From: Eledone cirrhosa
Lineage: Eukaryota; Mollusca; Cephalopoda; Octopoda; Eledonidae
Assembly (NCBI GenBank): GCA_964016885.1
Contig: OZ024743.1
Location: 16,852,472 to 16,916,471, forward strand
Length of the DNA: 64,000 bases
Reading direction: 5' to 3'
Below, piece by piece: positions 36,601 to 46,142 of the stretch. The notes beneath the pieces were generated by a model. The model was given only the letters and a program-made list of their open reading frames with translations. It did not search any database and was not told the DNA's origin. Numbering within the stretch: the stretch's first letter is position 1; each line of letters starts with the position of its first letter. Made by a program: the position numbers and the translations under genes.

Positions 36601-36632
36601 TTATTATTATTATTATTATTATTGAATGCCAT
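33696..36632 (-). CDS. R4/Dong-like RT and restriction-like endonuclease, hybrid 978-residue frame
   Basis: Uninterrupted frame. The first ten residues (MAFNNNNNNN) are not from the element: the ATG, in a perfect ACCATGG context, is antisense Tx1 copy C leader and the Asn run is the TAA repeat. Then come linker, RT (YRPITCLTTMYKIL; motif A WIDYKKAFDSLPHSW near residue 360; FQGDSLSPLLF; YMDD near 462), thumb, finger CRVCKKQPETIDHIISMC near 790 with all ligands, and a PD-(D/E)xK-type endonuclease (NRPDIILKDF ... LLIDMSVP, KYKDLEIE) near 875-920. It lacks the N-terminal Myb-like region present in E5. Catalytic motifs are all intact. Whether it is transcribed or translated is unknown. Confidence 0.8.
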   Translation of the reverse strand: MAFNNNNNNNKKIMHKTNIILKNIIITNKINITDLNHLYYASAKVTTHLCGVKMKKQRNSHKKSTWQDNINRQINLLRSDIEILTNYKVGEHVKQTKLRKLKKKYSIRSTCDIDMLIETIMQKVSAKAARIRRFEKRSRFYKDNNMFKNNQRNFYRKIGKSTITAKSIPPKEEVQEFWEKIWAEEKVHNIHAPWIDRQMKETAHLEEQTWENITVEQLRLALRKTSKWKSPGKDKIQNFWINAFTESHELLAQLYNEIVKEPEKIPSWLVNGITFLLPKNDETNNPKNYRPITCLTTMYKILTSVLTEYTYDHLITNDLFPIEQKGCKRGSYGCKDQLLVNKMILEDCHNRHKNLSIAWIDYKKAFDSLPHSWIEKCLEIFKISPVVRRFLSFSMRTWRTTLLLNSETKSLEAGEVNINCGIFQGDSLSPLLFCIALIPLSKMLNETKHGYRVYDKTINHLFYMDDLKLFAKNDEQLQGLLSTVKQFSDDIKMEFGLDKCAKATFTRGKLLKSSDINLDRGNVIRELDQEQTYKYLGVCEGDGIKHSTMRERIRKECYRRVRAILRTELNARNRIDAINTLAIPVVTYSYNVINWSRTEIRRLDTKIRKFLAMHRMHHPKADIDRIYLPRKEGGRGLIQLDIALKTATIGLSTYLRESHDWMIKLVLKHESTKRSYSITKDAQRYSNGLQISEVPFTAEMENTEKAKQVKVTGKKELQQKLAKKWQEKPLYGKYPERANNPDVDKTLTHQWLASSGLKSETEGLIISAQDQCLPTKNYQANIIKNGCSPLCRVCKKQPETIDHIISMCSPIAPTEYLNRHDRAAQYIHWIMCKHFDLPHQKNWWEHQPPPILEKDHISILWNFSIQTDRKIDANRPDIILKDFQRRVCLLIDMSVPIDKNVSIKTFEKLSKYKDLEIEIGKIWKLRTKTIPVFVGALGMIPKGSNDYLSQIPGNPRIGEIQKIVLMGTAHILRKILSI
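36598..36623. repeat. ATT tract at the Tx1 copy C / E6 head-to-head junction
   Basis: About eight ATT units ending at the first Tx1 base (GAATGCC). Confidence 0.9.
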
Positions 36633-36836
36633 GGTTGACGGAGGCTCGGCTCTGTAAGGTATAGTAATTTTTAACCGTTAAAACAATTGTAAATTGTTTA
36701 AAACTTGAACCAAATTGTTGATAAAGACACCCTCCTCCTCGTGAGAGGGGTCTTTCTGTCCGTTATTTGGCCCTTCGGGGTTAAATAACCAGTTATTGGG
36801 GTTTTGTACCCAAAATTTCATTTTAAACAAAAAAAC

Positions 36837-38933
36837 ATGGCTACGAAAAAGAAATTTCATACGTCACTCCCACTCATTCCGTCTTCTTCTTCCTCAATCA
36901 TCACTACAGCAGAGAGAAGATTGTCTCTCTCCCTCCCTTCTTTAAATGTGTCTCTCTCCCTCCCTTCTCTTTCGCAAGCGACGAAAGAAAAGAAAAGTCT
37001 CGTGCAAAGCGTGCAAGGTTTCTCCACGACGACGACGACAGCGACGAAACAGGTGTGCGGGAAATACGAAAACCCAGTTCATTCGTCTGACGTCAGGAAT
37101 AATAGCAGTAGCAGCCGTAATAACAACAGCAACAGTGACAATGAAAACAACAGTAGCAGCCGCAACAGCATCACCAGCAGCATAAACAACAACAGCATTA
37201 GCAGCAGCAACACCAACAACAACCACAGCAACAGCGGCGGAGGCAGTAGTCGTAGTACCTGCAGCAACAACAAAAGTACCAGCAGCTCTGACGACAACAA
37301 CAACAGCAGAGAAAAACCAATCTCATTTGCAGGTATTGCGAAAAACTTGGAAACAATCCTCATAACAAATGAGGAATTAGAGGAAGCGAAGAAGATGGTG
37401 ACAAAGAACGGACACCGAGCAATCTGCAAGGCAGCGGAAAAATTTTTCGAAACCCAAGAGCACTGTACGGTCACGTACCGTACAGTAAGTACAAAATCCC
37501 GTAGGGTGGAAAGAGCCACAGAGGCCCAAATACAAAAAGCCTTGGGGTCTGTGTGGCAGCGGAAAACGCACATCACCCGAGGCAAAAAATATGCCACCGT
37601 AGACGTACTTTTTGCCACACCCCAGGAGCCAAAGGCCCAATCAGTAGTGACCCTAAGGAGCGAGGAAATGGTGTTGGTGCCCTCCTACTGTGGGCAAAAA
37701 ATTGTGAGGGTCAAACTGACCCACGTCCCCCCCGGAATGACCCCTTCTTGGCTGGCCGCGTCTGTCCTCGTCGGAATCGAGGACAAAACAACTGTACTGC
37801 AAGTACAGAAAAAAGTAAGAGAAGATTGGGTCGGCTCCTCCATTGAGATGCTAATCCAAACCAACCAGGAGTGCATCGAAGCTATCCCGGATGTGATAGA
37901 CTTCGATAACGGCACTCAACTGCCCATAAGTGTTGAGGGCAAACGCCCGAAATGCTTTCTCTGTGGATCGAAGACTCACCTCAGGGCCTTCTGCAACGAG
38001 AAGACCCTGAGAAAGGAGAAAACCCCCCTCCTTCCGAATCCGGCTCCACGGCTACCAGCAACAGGACAAGCGGCAACCAGGAACGATAGGCCCGTGGCAC
38101 CCATACCCACTCCACGGAAATCAAAAACAGCAGCAGCAGTGGAAATACTAACAACAACAACAGCAATACCAAATGCAGCTGCAACAGAGACTCCAGTGCA
38201 AACATCACCAACAACAACAAGTGAAAGAGTGGAGCTGGTACCCCTCCCCGACCTCACAGAATCAGACATGGAGTGTGAGGTGGGAGAGAGATGGCAAAAG
38301 GTCGTAAGAAGGCACAAACGCAGAAACAGCGCATCGTCGCCTTTGAAAAGGGAGGAAAGAAATGAGAAAAGGGTAAAGTCTACTGCAAAGAGACCCACAG
38401 CAGCAACAACATCAACACCATCACCACCCACACTAGCGCCACCATCACCACCGGCGACAACCCCACCGCCAACAACACCTTCAACACCACCACCACAAGC
38501 ACCAACATCGCAAACACAACAACAAAACACACACACCCAGCAACAACGACAAGAAAATAGCAGAACCACACCCCACCCCCAGAAAAACAAATGCACGGCA
38601 ATAAATACACACAACAAGAAACTAATGACTTACATAATTGAACACACAGACATTTCACAACAGAACTACATAATACCAGCACCAATCAAAACGCCAACTA
38701 ACATAAGACTGCTAAAAATAGCACAGAAACAATACACAAATATTAAAACGAAATTCCCCAACGCAGTTGGTGATTTCAGGGACCTAGGAGGAACCATCAA
38801 TCGAAGAGTATACTCAGACATTCTCTTAGAAGAGCCGACGACCAGCCGAAGGGACGATTCAACGGTCCCTTCACCAGACGATCAAGTGAAAAGGGATGTA
38901 AAAACCATCCCTCCTCTACCAAAAGTACGGTAA
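36837..38933 (+). CDS. Tx1-like ORF1 protein, intact, 698 residues
   Basis: Start ATG in ACATGG context; the same ATG is used in copies A and B. N-terminal ~50 residues are basic and Ser/Thr-rich; residues ~90-160 are Ser/Asn homopolymer-rich; a folded middle region follows, then a single zinc knuckle CFLCGSKTHLRAFC (C373, C376, H381, C386), a Pro/Thr/Gln-rich stretch and a short conserved C-terminal block (ISQQNYIIPAPIKTPTNIR). Expected to coat element RNA and help target-primed reverse transcription, as for other ORF1 proteins of the group. Part of the composition bias comes from CAG/CAA/AAC repeats in the DNA. Confidence 0.85.
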   Translation: MATKKKFHTSLPLIPSSSSSIITTAERRLSLSLPSLNVSLSLPSLSQATKEKKSLVQSVQGFSTTTTTATKQVCGKYENPVHSSDVRNNSSSSRNNNSNSDNENNSSSRNSITSSINNNSISSSNTNNNHSNSGGGSSRSTCSNNKSTSSSDDNNNSREKPISFAGIAKNLETILITNEELEEAKKMVTKNGHRAICKAAEKFFETQEHCTVTYRTVSTKSRRVERATEAQIQKALGSVWQRKTHITRGKKYATVDVLFATPQEPKAQSVVTLRSEEMVLVPSYCGQKIVRVKLTHVPPGMTPSWLAASVLVGIEDKTTVLQVQKKVREDWVGSSIEMLIQTNQECIEAIPDVIDFDNGTQLPISVEGKRPKCFLCGSKTHLRAFCNEKTLRKEKTPLLPNPAPRLPATGQAATRNDRPVAPIPTPRKSKTAAAVEILTTTTAIPNAAATETPVQTSPTTTSERVELVPLPDLTESDMECEVGERWQKVVRRHKRRNSASSPLKREERNEKRVKSTAKRPTAATTSTPSPPTLAPPSPPATTPPPTTPSTPPPQAPTSQTQQQNTHTQQQRQENSRTTPHPQKNKCTAINTHNKKLMTYIIEHTDISQQNYIIPAPIKTPTNIRLLKIAQKQYTNIKTKFPNAVGDFRDLGGTINRRVYSDILLEEPTTSRRDDSTVPSPDDQVKRDVKTIPPLPKVR

Positions 38934-38968
38934 GTGGTCTTTCCCATCTTTTCCACTCTATTTTAAAC

Positions 38969-41900
38969 ATGACCTCACTCAGAATAGGCAGCATAAATGC
39001 GCGTGGCTTGGGGTCGTCATGGAAGCAGGGTCACCTGCTCAACGACCTCAGGTCACTAAACATAGATGTAGTGGCCATCAGCGAGACCAGAATCTCCGAA
39101 GCACGGGCCTTCGCACCGATCTTCGGCGGCTACGATGTGTACGCATCTCCCAGCCGTCCTGGATCCGGTGGAGGAGTTGCTGTACTTTTTCGGAGAGGTT
39201 TGGATCTCGCCATACGGGCCATCTTCCTGGACCCAGAGGGTAAGCTGGTGGTGCTGGACGTGACCAGCGGAGACGGGCAAGCTTTCAGGCTAGTGGCCGT
39301 CTATGCCCCGACAGGAGCAGGGCGGCCTGATTTCTTCCGGCGTCTGGAGACCTTTCTTGGAACGTCCCGCTCTTTAGTGTTAGTGGGCGACTGGAACGGG
39401 ATCTTAGATGCACGCTGGGACTGTGTGGGATTAGCGGATAGGGGTGGAGGGTGCAAGAGCCTCACCAACCTGCTCAGGTGTTTTGAACTGTCTGACAGGT
39501 ACCGATTGGATTTCCCGAATGTGCCAATGTGGACTTGGACAAACCGCATAGGGTCATCCAGATCATATCTAGATAGAGTATTTTGTAGGGAAATAGATAG
39601 GTCTAGCATAGGCTGTCCACAATTCAAGATAGTCAGCTACACGGACCACAAATTCGTGACCTGTGTGCTTGACTTAGATATGCTTCATAGACGAGGACCC
39701 GGCTACTGGAAGTTAAACGCGTCCTTACCAGCGCGCAAGGCCTACAGAGACCGGATTAGCGAACTAGTTAAGCGGGCGTTGACGGGGGCCATCGTCAACA
39801 ACAAGTGGTGGTTTGCTCTGAAAAGAGCGATTAGAATAGAATCGATTAGGTTTAGTAAGGCTTTAGCAATAGAGAAAAATAGAGCAGAGGGAGAACTAGT
39901 TAAAAAATTAGACGAGGCGCTTAGCAAAGGCATTGCGACCGACGTGCTTGCGGCGAAATTGGCCCTTGACCAATTCTTCAATGCAAAGCACGAAGGCTGC
40001 GTTGTCAGAGCTAGGGTGCGTGCTCTCAGACACGAGGGGACGAAAGCCGTTCAATGGGCCCGAGTGGCGGAGGCGCGTCGTGGCAACAAAGCCACGATCC
40101 GGTCTTTGGTGGACCACGATGGGCGCATGCTACTCGATCCCGGGCAAATGTGTGAAGCTTTTCAGCGACACTTCGCTCAGCTGTTCGGGGGCAGCGGGGG
40201 GCCGGGTAGAGGGATGGACTTTAGTGTCTACCTCGACGGACTGCCGCGGCTCTCGGCCACTGAGGCGAAGTGTTGCGAAAAGCCGATAACAGCCGCTGAA
40301 GTAAGGGAGGCAATGACTGGCTGCACAAGGGGTAAATCGCCTGGTTTGGATTGTCTGCCCTATGAACTTTACGTACAGATGCCAGACTTGTTCGGAGGCC
40401 TCTTGGCGGACGTCTACTGCAACTGGCAACAGAACGGGAGAATTCCCAGTTCTGTGAGCCGAGGAGCGGTGGCACTGCTGAGAAAGGATCCGAACAAGGG
40501 GGATAACATAGACAATTTCCGGCCCATAACTCTGCTAAACACAGAGTTTAAGATTTTGGCCAAGGTGCTAGCAAAGAGGTTGGCGCTTGTCGTTGGTGGT
40601 CTGGTGGGAGAGGCGCAGACATGCGCCATTCCCGACAGATCCATCCACGACAACCTCCACCTCATGCGATACATCGTAGAGAGGGTAGCTAGGGAACCTG
40701 GCACGGGTGGGTCCTTGATCAATTTAGATCAGTCGAAAGCTTTCGATAGGGTCGACCATCGTTACCTAGCGGCAGTCCTGAGGGCGGCTGGCTTTGGGCC
40801 CGTCTTCAGAGGCTGGATCGCTGCCATGCACAGCGACATCTGCTCTGTGGTGAGAGTGAACGGTCACCTGTCGGAATCGTTCAACATCATGCGCTCGGTC
40901 CGCCAAGGATGTCCCCTCTCGTCCCTCTTGTACGTATTGACTCTCGAGCCATTACTGCACAAACTGGAGACGTTGAGGGGAGTCCCGCGCGAACTAGGAT
41001 GCGGAAGATCCGTGTCTGCATATGCGGACGATGTCACCGTAGTGGTGTCGAACGCCAAACACATCGAGGCGATCGGCACTACACTATGAGAATACGAAGC
41101 GGTGACAGGAGCAATGATCAACCAGGAAAAGTCGGTGGGCCTGCAGCTCGGCACCTGGAGAGGCAGGTCCATGCCGTCCAACAGCGTCGTCGGGCGCTGG
41201 ACGGACGGACCGGTTAAATTGCTAGGGGTCTGGTTCGGTCCGGACCTCCAGACGGACAAAAACTGGGACGAGGTGACGAGCAGGGTGGCTTCTCTCACCC
41301 AGAAATGGGCGGAGAGGAAGCTATCCCTGAAAGGTCGAGCGGAGGTGGCTAACGCGTACATCGCGTCTGTCATCTGCTACCGCCTAACCGTCGTACCTTG
41401 TCCTAAGCCTCGCCTGACTGCGCTGGAGCGTTTGCTCTTTCGCTTTTTGTGGAAGGGACGTGCTCCGATGGTCAGGCGGTCCATCTGTTGTCAACACCCG
41501 CTACGTGGAGGGCTGGGCATGCCGTGGCTGATGATGCGCAGGCACGCGCTCAGGCTACGACATCTCCACCTCTTCCTCGACGGTGATCAGGTGTGGTCGC
41601 CGTTTGCTAGACGCGTTTTTCCCCAGCTCGTTTCCTTGACGGAGCTGCAGTCCTGGGTCAAGCGAAGACCGAGAGGGAGCGCCTGGAGATTGGAATGTCT
41701 TCAGGCGCTCACAGCCCTCGACCAATCGGGCAATGTGATCGGTGGAAACTCCACCTCGGGTTCTATAGAGGATTAGTGGAGGGGAAGAGCGACGACGTAC
41801 TTGGGGAAACTTTAGGCGTCGACGAAAATCAACTAGCCAATCTCTTCGGAAGAACTTTCGGGCCGGGGCCTATGGACAACTTCCAGAAATCTCTGGCCTG

Positions 41901-42387
41901 GCAGTGCTACCGAGGAGCCTTGCCAGTTCGGGATAAACTCTACAGGCATGGAGGTGCCGTCAGCCGGGCATGTCCGAGATGCGCGCAGGGTGACGAAACC
42001 GTCCTGCACGCACTCGTCCAGTGTCCGAAAATTGCTGACTTGTGGGTTTATGTCGAACACCTGCTGTCGCGTTTAGGACGGATCCAGCTATCATCTGAGT
42101 CTATCGTGAGGATTGCCCCGCCCTCCTCCTTTAGCCGGGAAGGGCAGGCAGTTTTTATCTGTCTGGTGGCCATGGCGAAAGAGATAGTATGGTGGACACG
42201 TTTGAAAGGGCTGAAGACGAGCACTTACCTCTTCGGTGATGCTCTGATTGACTTTTTCAAATTTCATTTGAAAAGGAAAATCAGAGTAGAGAAGGAAGTG
42301 CTCTCTTCCCAGCATGTTGTTGAAAGATGGGTGAGAGAAGCAAGAATGGCCCGAGTGAATGGGCCGACTCTGAGTATATATCTGTAA
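38969..42387 (+). pseudogene. Tx1-like ORF2, one stop and one 1-nt deletion
   Basis: APE endonuclease, residues 1-~235: N10 (SINARG), E39 (SET), D141/N143 (GDWN), D226/H227 (YTDH). RT: FRPITLLN near 517-524, motif A LINLDQSKAFDR with D587, motif B RQGCPLSS near 645-652, motif C YADD at 685-688. The next domain is interrupted: codon 707 is TGA where copy A has AGA. A single C is lost near 41759 (CCTCGGGTTC against CCTCGGCGTTC), after which the frame beginning before 41765 carries the C-x2-C-x7-H-x4-C finger and ends at 42387. Together the segments equal 1139 codons, the same as copy A. The ATG lies 35 nt after the ORF1 stop, so a re-initiation or similar mechanism would be needed. Confidence 0.9.
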
Positions 42388-42646
42388 ACTAAAGGTGGAA
42401 AACTGGGAGAGGGCACTTGTCCTGGTGGTCAGGGTCATTGTGGCTTTTTACTGGGCTTTCTCCACAAATGTCCCTCCGAAGTCTCCCCCTATTGGGGAAT
42501 TTTTCATTGTTATTTTCATTGTTATTTTTGTTACATCCTCTGTTTTTGTTTTTTTACACGCAGAAATGCCCATTTGTACCGTCCTGCATTGTCCTGCACT
42601 GTCCTTAATGTCTACTTTATGTAAACCCTTGTGGTTAATAAAGAAA

Positions 42647-42649
<3 letters not shown>

Positions 42650-42703
<54 letters not shown>
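42650..42703. repeat. (ATT)n tract at copy C tail
   Basis: About 18 ATT units between the 3' end of Tx1 copy C and the minus-strand 3' end of an E2-type fragment. Confidence 0.95.
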
Positions 42704-42704
<1 letters not shown>

Positions 42705-43358
42705 CGTTGTCCTTTGAGTTTAAGTTATTGATGTTATTCAACTGGAAAGTTTGTTGTAATGAATATCAAACCCCTACCTGCAGCGGCATATATTCAGGAC
42801 GCATCGGAGGGTTCTTGCTGTTCCCAGCCTTTTGAAGTGTTCCAAGAAGCGGGGCTAGACTAATCTTCTTTAACCATCCTTGGAAACTCGTTGAGATAGT
42901 ACCTTGTACGCCTATGACAATCAGGACGATGTTGATATCATGGCAGTTCAAAATGGTTTTTAACTCCCACTTTAAGTCTCGATATTAGTTAATTTTCTCC
43001 CTCTCCTTTTATTGCACTCTCGTGTCAAATGGGTAGGCTACGTCTAGAATAAGGCAGGATCTTTTTCCTCTGCCCAAAATCAGCAGGTCAGTCCTACTGT
43101 ATTCTAATTTATTGTCCCTCTGTTCCCTCAAATCCAATAGCACCTTCACCTGATTGTTTTCTATCACCGATTCTGGCTTATGCTCATACCACTTCTCAGA
43201 ATGGTTTAAAATGTATACTTTGCATAGATTCCGGTGGATCACCCTGCCTATCACGTCATGTCTCCAGCCTTGATAGTGAGTCAGGCCTAGTTGTTTACAC
43301 TCGGATACAATGTGAGCTACAATCACCTCTTTCTCTCTCTCCACAGATCCTACACAGT
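42704..43358 (-). mobile_element. R4/Dong-like fragment of the E2 subfamily
   Basis: Matches the 3' ~650 nt of E2. The decayed frame includes WYEHKPESVIEN and the endonuclease core (SRTDLLILG, again TD for PD, and LILDVAYPFD). It is cut on its 5' side exactly where the next PLE fragment begins. Confidence 0.8.
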
Positions 43359-43363
43359 GTCGG

Positions 43364-44427
43364 TTAGACGAGAGGCGGGAGACGAATCATATACCTTAGG
43401 ATCACCAGCCTCTCGTCTAATCGATAAATCTTCGAGGAACATGCAGAATACTACAATACCGTACTAGACAAGGCAGGCTACTTATATAGAGTAGAATATA
43501 TAGATGAAAACCTCCGCAAAGCGCACACGAACACGCTAAACAAAAACTCCAGAAACACACGCACACACGCATTTACGCATAGCACTACACATTATACGGT
43601 AAATAGAAATCAAACAAGTCACGCAGATAAAATATATTTGGTATAACAACATGTTTAACACCTCTATTAATACTAACATACCCTCTACTTTCTTTAGAAT
43701 AATAAATAAGCACTATCCAGATTCACATAGATACAGCAAAATCCTTAACACTAAATTTATTAGACTATCTTACTCCACGGAACCAAATATAGAGGCACAC
43801 ATCAAGATGCTTAACGATAAAAAGATACATAACAACATAGGATCACACATTTATAACAATAACAATACAATCACCATTGAACACAACAGAATATCTACTA
43901 CACTACCACCCACTAATAGGCAAACAAAACGCAACACACATGTACAGGCATGGCAACCCACCAATAATGCCAAAGTTGGCCATGACAAGAATTGTAACTG
44001 CCTCCTAAATGAAACCTGTCCATTACATAATGAATGTATGCAGTCTAACCTGGTTTACCAATGCACAGTGGAATCAGACAACCAAAAATGGTATTACATC
44101 GGAGCGACTGGGAATACATTTAAAGCCCGTTGGTATAAACACCGTTACGCAATGCAACATTCCCAGCATCGTTTTGTAACTACCCTTGCAAACAAGTCCT
44201 GGAAACTGAGGGAAAGTAACCATCAATACACCCTGAAGTGGAAACAATTATAGAACGCGCCCCCTTATCGGAGTGGTATGAGAAGCTGTCGATTATGTGA
44301 CCTTGAGCTGTTCCAAATTTTGAGTTCGAAGAATAAGTTACTCAACAATAAAATCGAAAGATCAATGTATTGTAACCATAGACTCAAAGAAAGGTTTTCG
44401 CACTACAAGTGCAAATCGAACCCTTAA
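43364..44427 (+). pseudogene. PLE2-type fragment: post-RT region and GIY-YIG domain
   Basis: From 43425 the frame reads FEEHAEYYNTVLDKAGYL, the region after the RT in the PLE at 47615-49454, then PSTFFRIINKHYPDSHRYSK, the cysteine cluster CNCLLNETCPLHNEC, and the GIY-YIG-like core LVYQCTVES ... WYYIGAT. One stop (44251-44253) precedes a C-terminal tail with CRLC, ending KSNP at 44427. 43364-43376 is an exact inverted copy of 43408-43420, so the fragment opens with a flipped piece of itself. A diverged member of the PLE2 family. Confidence 0.75.
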
Positions 44428-45263
44428 CTTCTACTACCAACTGACACACTGCATATACTTAGACCTTATACCCTCTTATTGTCTCTAACCCTTTTAATTA
44501 CACACAACAACCAATACCTATACCCTCCCTTCTCCTTCATTCCTCTTCTATTTCTTTTCGTTTTCTTCCTTTCTTCCCTCCCCTTTTTGGCTATCTTTTC
44601 TTTTCTTTTACTCCCCCTTCTTTACTTTTATTTTTATCATTATTATTTTTATCTTTATTTTTTATATATATATTATTCTCTTTATACCCCCCCCCCTCTC
44701 TATCTCTCCATCCCTCCCACTATGTTCAATTTAATTCTCTTTAACTCACGACATGAAGTCTACATATCAAAACTGATCAAGGAATGCTTCCACCTATACC
44801 CCTCCCCCATCTCAGTTTTTCACTCTACTTCCTAACTCTTCTCCCCCTTCCTCTCTCTCAATACTATTACGTTTGACCCTCACCTTCTAATTCCTCTTCC
44901 TCTCTCTCTATACTAGTAAATACAATTCCCCCCAAAAAATGTTCTATATATATTAAGAACTATTTCAAGAGTAACTTACTCACTATTTTGAAAATTTGGA
45001 CGTGAACAACAATTATTATTGAGTGGCTGCTATTCGCAGTATAGCAATATAAGGTTGCACTTACAAATGAAACGATCGTAAATACCTGGATAAAATCCTT
45101 CTCTTAATGCTTACCTGTGTTTTCTCCTTTATACTTTATACTCCGAGATTGAACGGAATTCTTACAATCTTGTGGAGTTACCCCTAAACGTACGTTAAAA
45201 CCGTACATTTAACTGGCTTTCTTAACCACGAACTGGATCACAATAAGCAATTTTCTGCTTCCC

Positions 45264-45269
<6 letters not shown>
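44428..45269. other. Pyrimidine-rich and AT-rich DNA
   Basis: 44480-44925 is strongly C/T-rich on the plus strand, and the rest AT-rich. No coding or RNA signature. Possibly the 3' UTR of the preceding PLE fragment in part. Confidence 0.5.
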
Positions 45270-45301
<32 letters not shown>

Positions 45302-45347
45302 AGTATTGAAGTTTGCTTGAAGCATTGTGGAATAATAAGGTAAATGT

Positions 45348-45400
<53 letters not shown>
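45270..45400. repeat. Two (TA)n tracts
   Basis: 45270-45298 and 45351-45400, the second touching the outer edge of the PLE2 inverted pair. Confidence 0.95.
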
Positions 45401-45405
<5 letters not shown>

Positions 45406-46142
45406 AGGATGAATATAAAATGAAAGTGCTTTTGTTAAAAAAGGAATTTATTAGGTATTGACATATGTTTCTGTAACAGACCGAATACCTATGTATCGCT
45501 GCTTGCGTAATCATATAATGTTAGCAAGTATTCGATAGCAAATGTATAAACAGTTGTCACTTCTTCAGAGATTTTGGATAAACTGGATAAAATCAGAAAA
45601 ATTGAAGTATTTATATTAGTAAAAGAGGAAGGAACAGAGGGGATAGAATATGACAGATGGTAAAATAATTTACTGCTAAACAAGTATATAATGGGTTTTT
45701 AATGAGAATACCATGAGTAAATCTAAATAAGAATTTTGGGAGTGCCAATTTTAATCTCTACTTGACCAACTGGACAGTGGACAGGGCTGGTCATTTGGTG
45801 CAGCAGTATTAATTATAAATTGTCAATTGGGGAAGGGGGAGATTTCGATTGCTACTAAATAAAATCAATGCTAGTAGCCAGCTGGTATATGCATTAGGGA
45901 ATTGAATCAAGAAATCAGAAATCTCATTTTACCTATAGCAGTTTGTATTAAAAGGTAAATAATAGAAGAGTTGATAGAATTAAGACTAATAAAGAATGTT
46001 CATATCTATTTTGACAATCAAACGGGGATAGAGACAGGCGTTCAATCCTGGTAGTATTTATAATATGAAAATGTAGATTTTAAGCGATGGTTACAGTATA
46101 ACGATCGCTCTATTCTGTTATTTAATAAAATGTTTTTGGATT

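Larger units (their letters stand above)
36624..42649 (+). mobile_element. Tx1-clade retrotransposon, copy C, full length
   Basis: About 6.0 kb: a 213-nt leader, ORF1, 35-nt gap, ORF2, a ~260-nt 3' UTR with AATAAA at 42638, and an ATT tail. ATT tracts flank both ends. ORF1 is open; ORF2 has two lesions. Closest of all copies to a working element and the reference for reading A, B and D. Confidence 0.92.
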
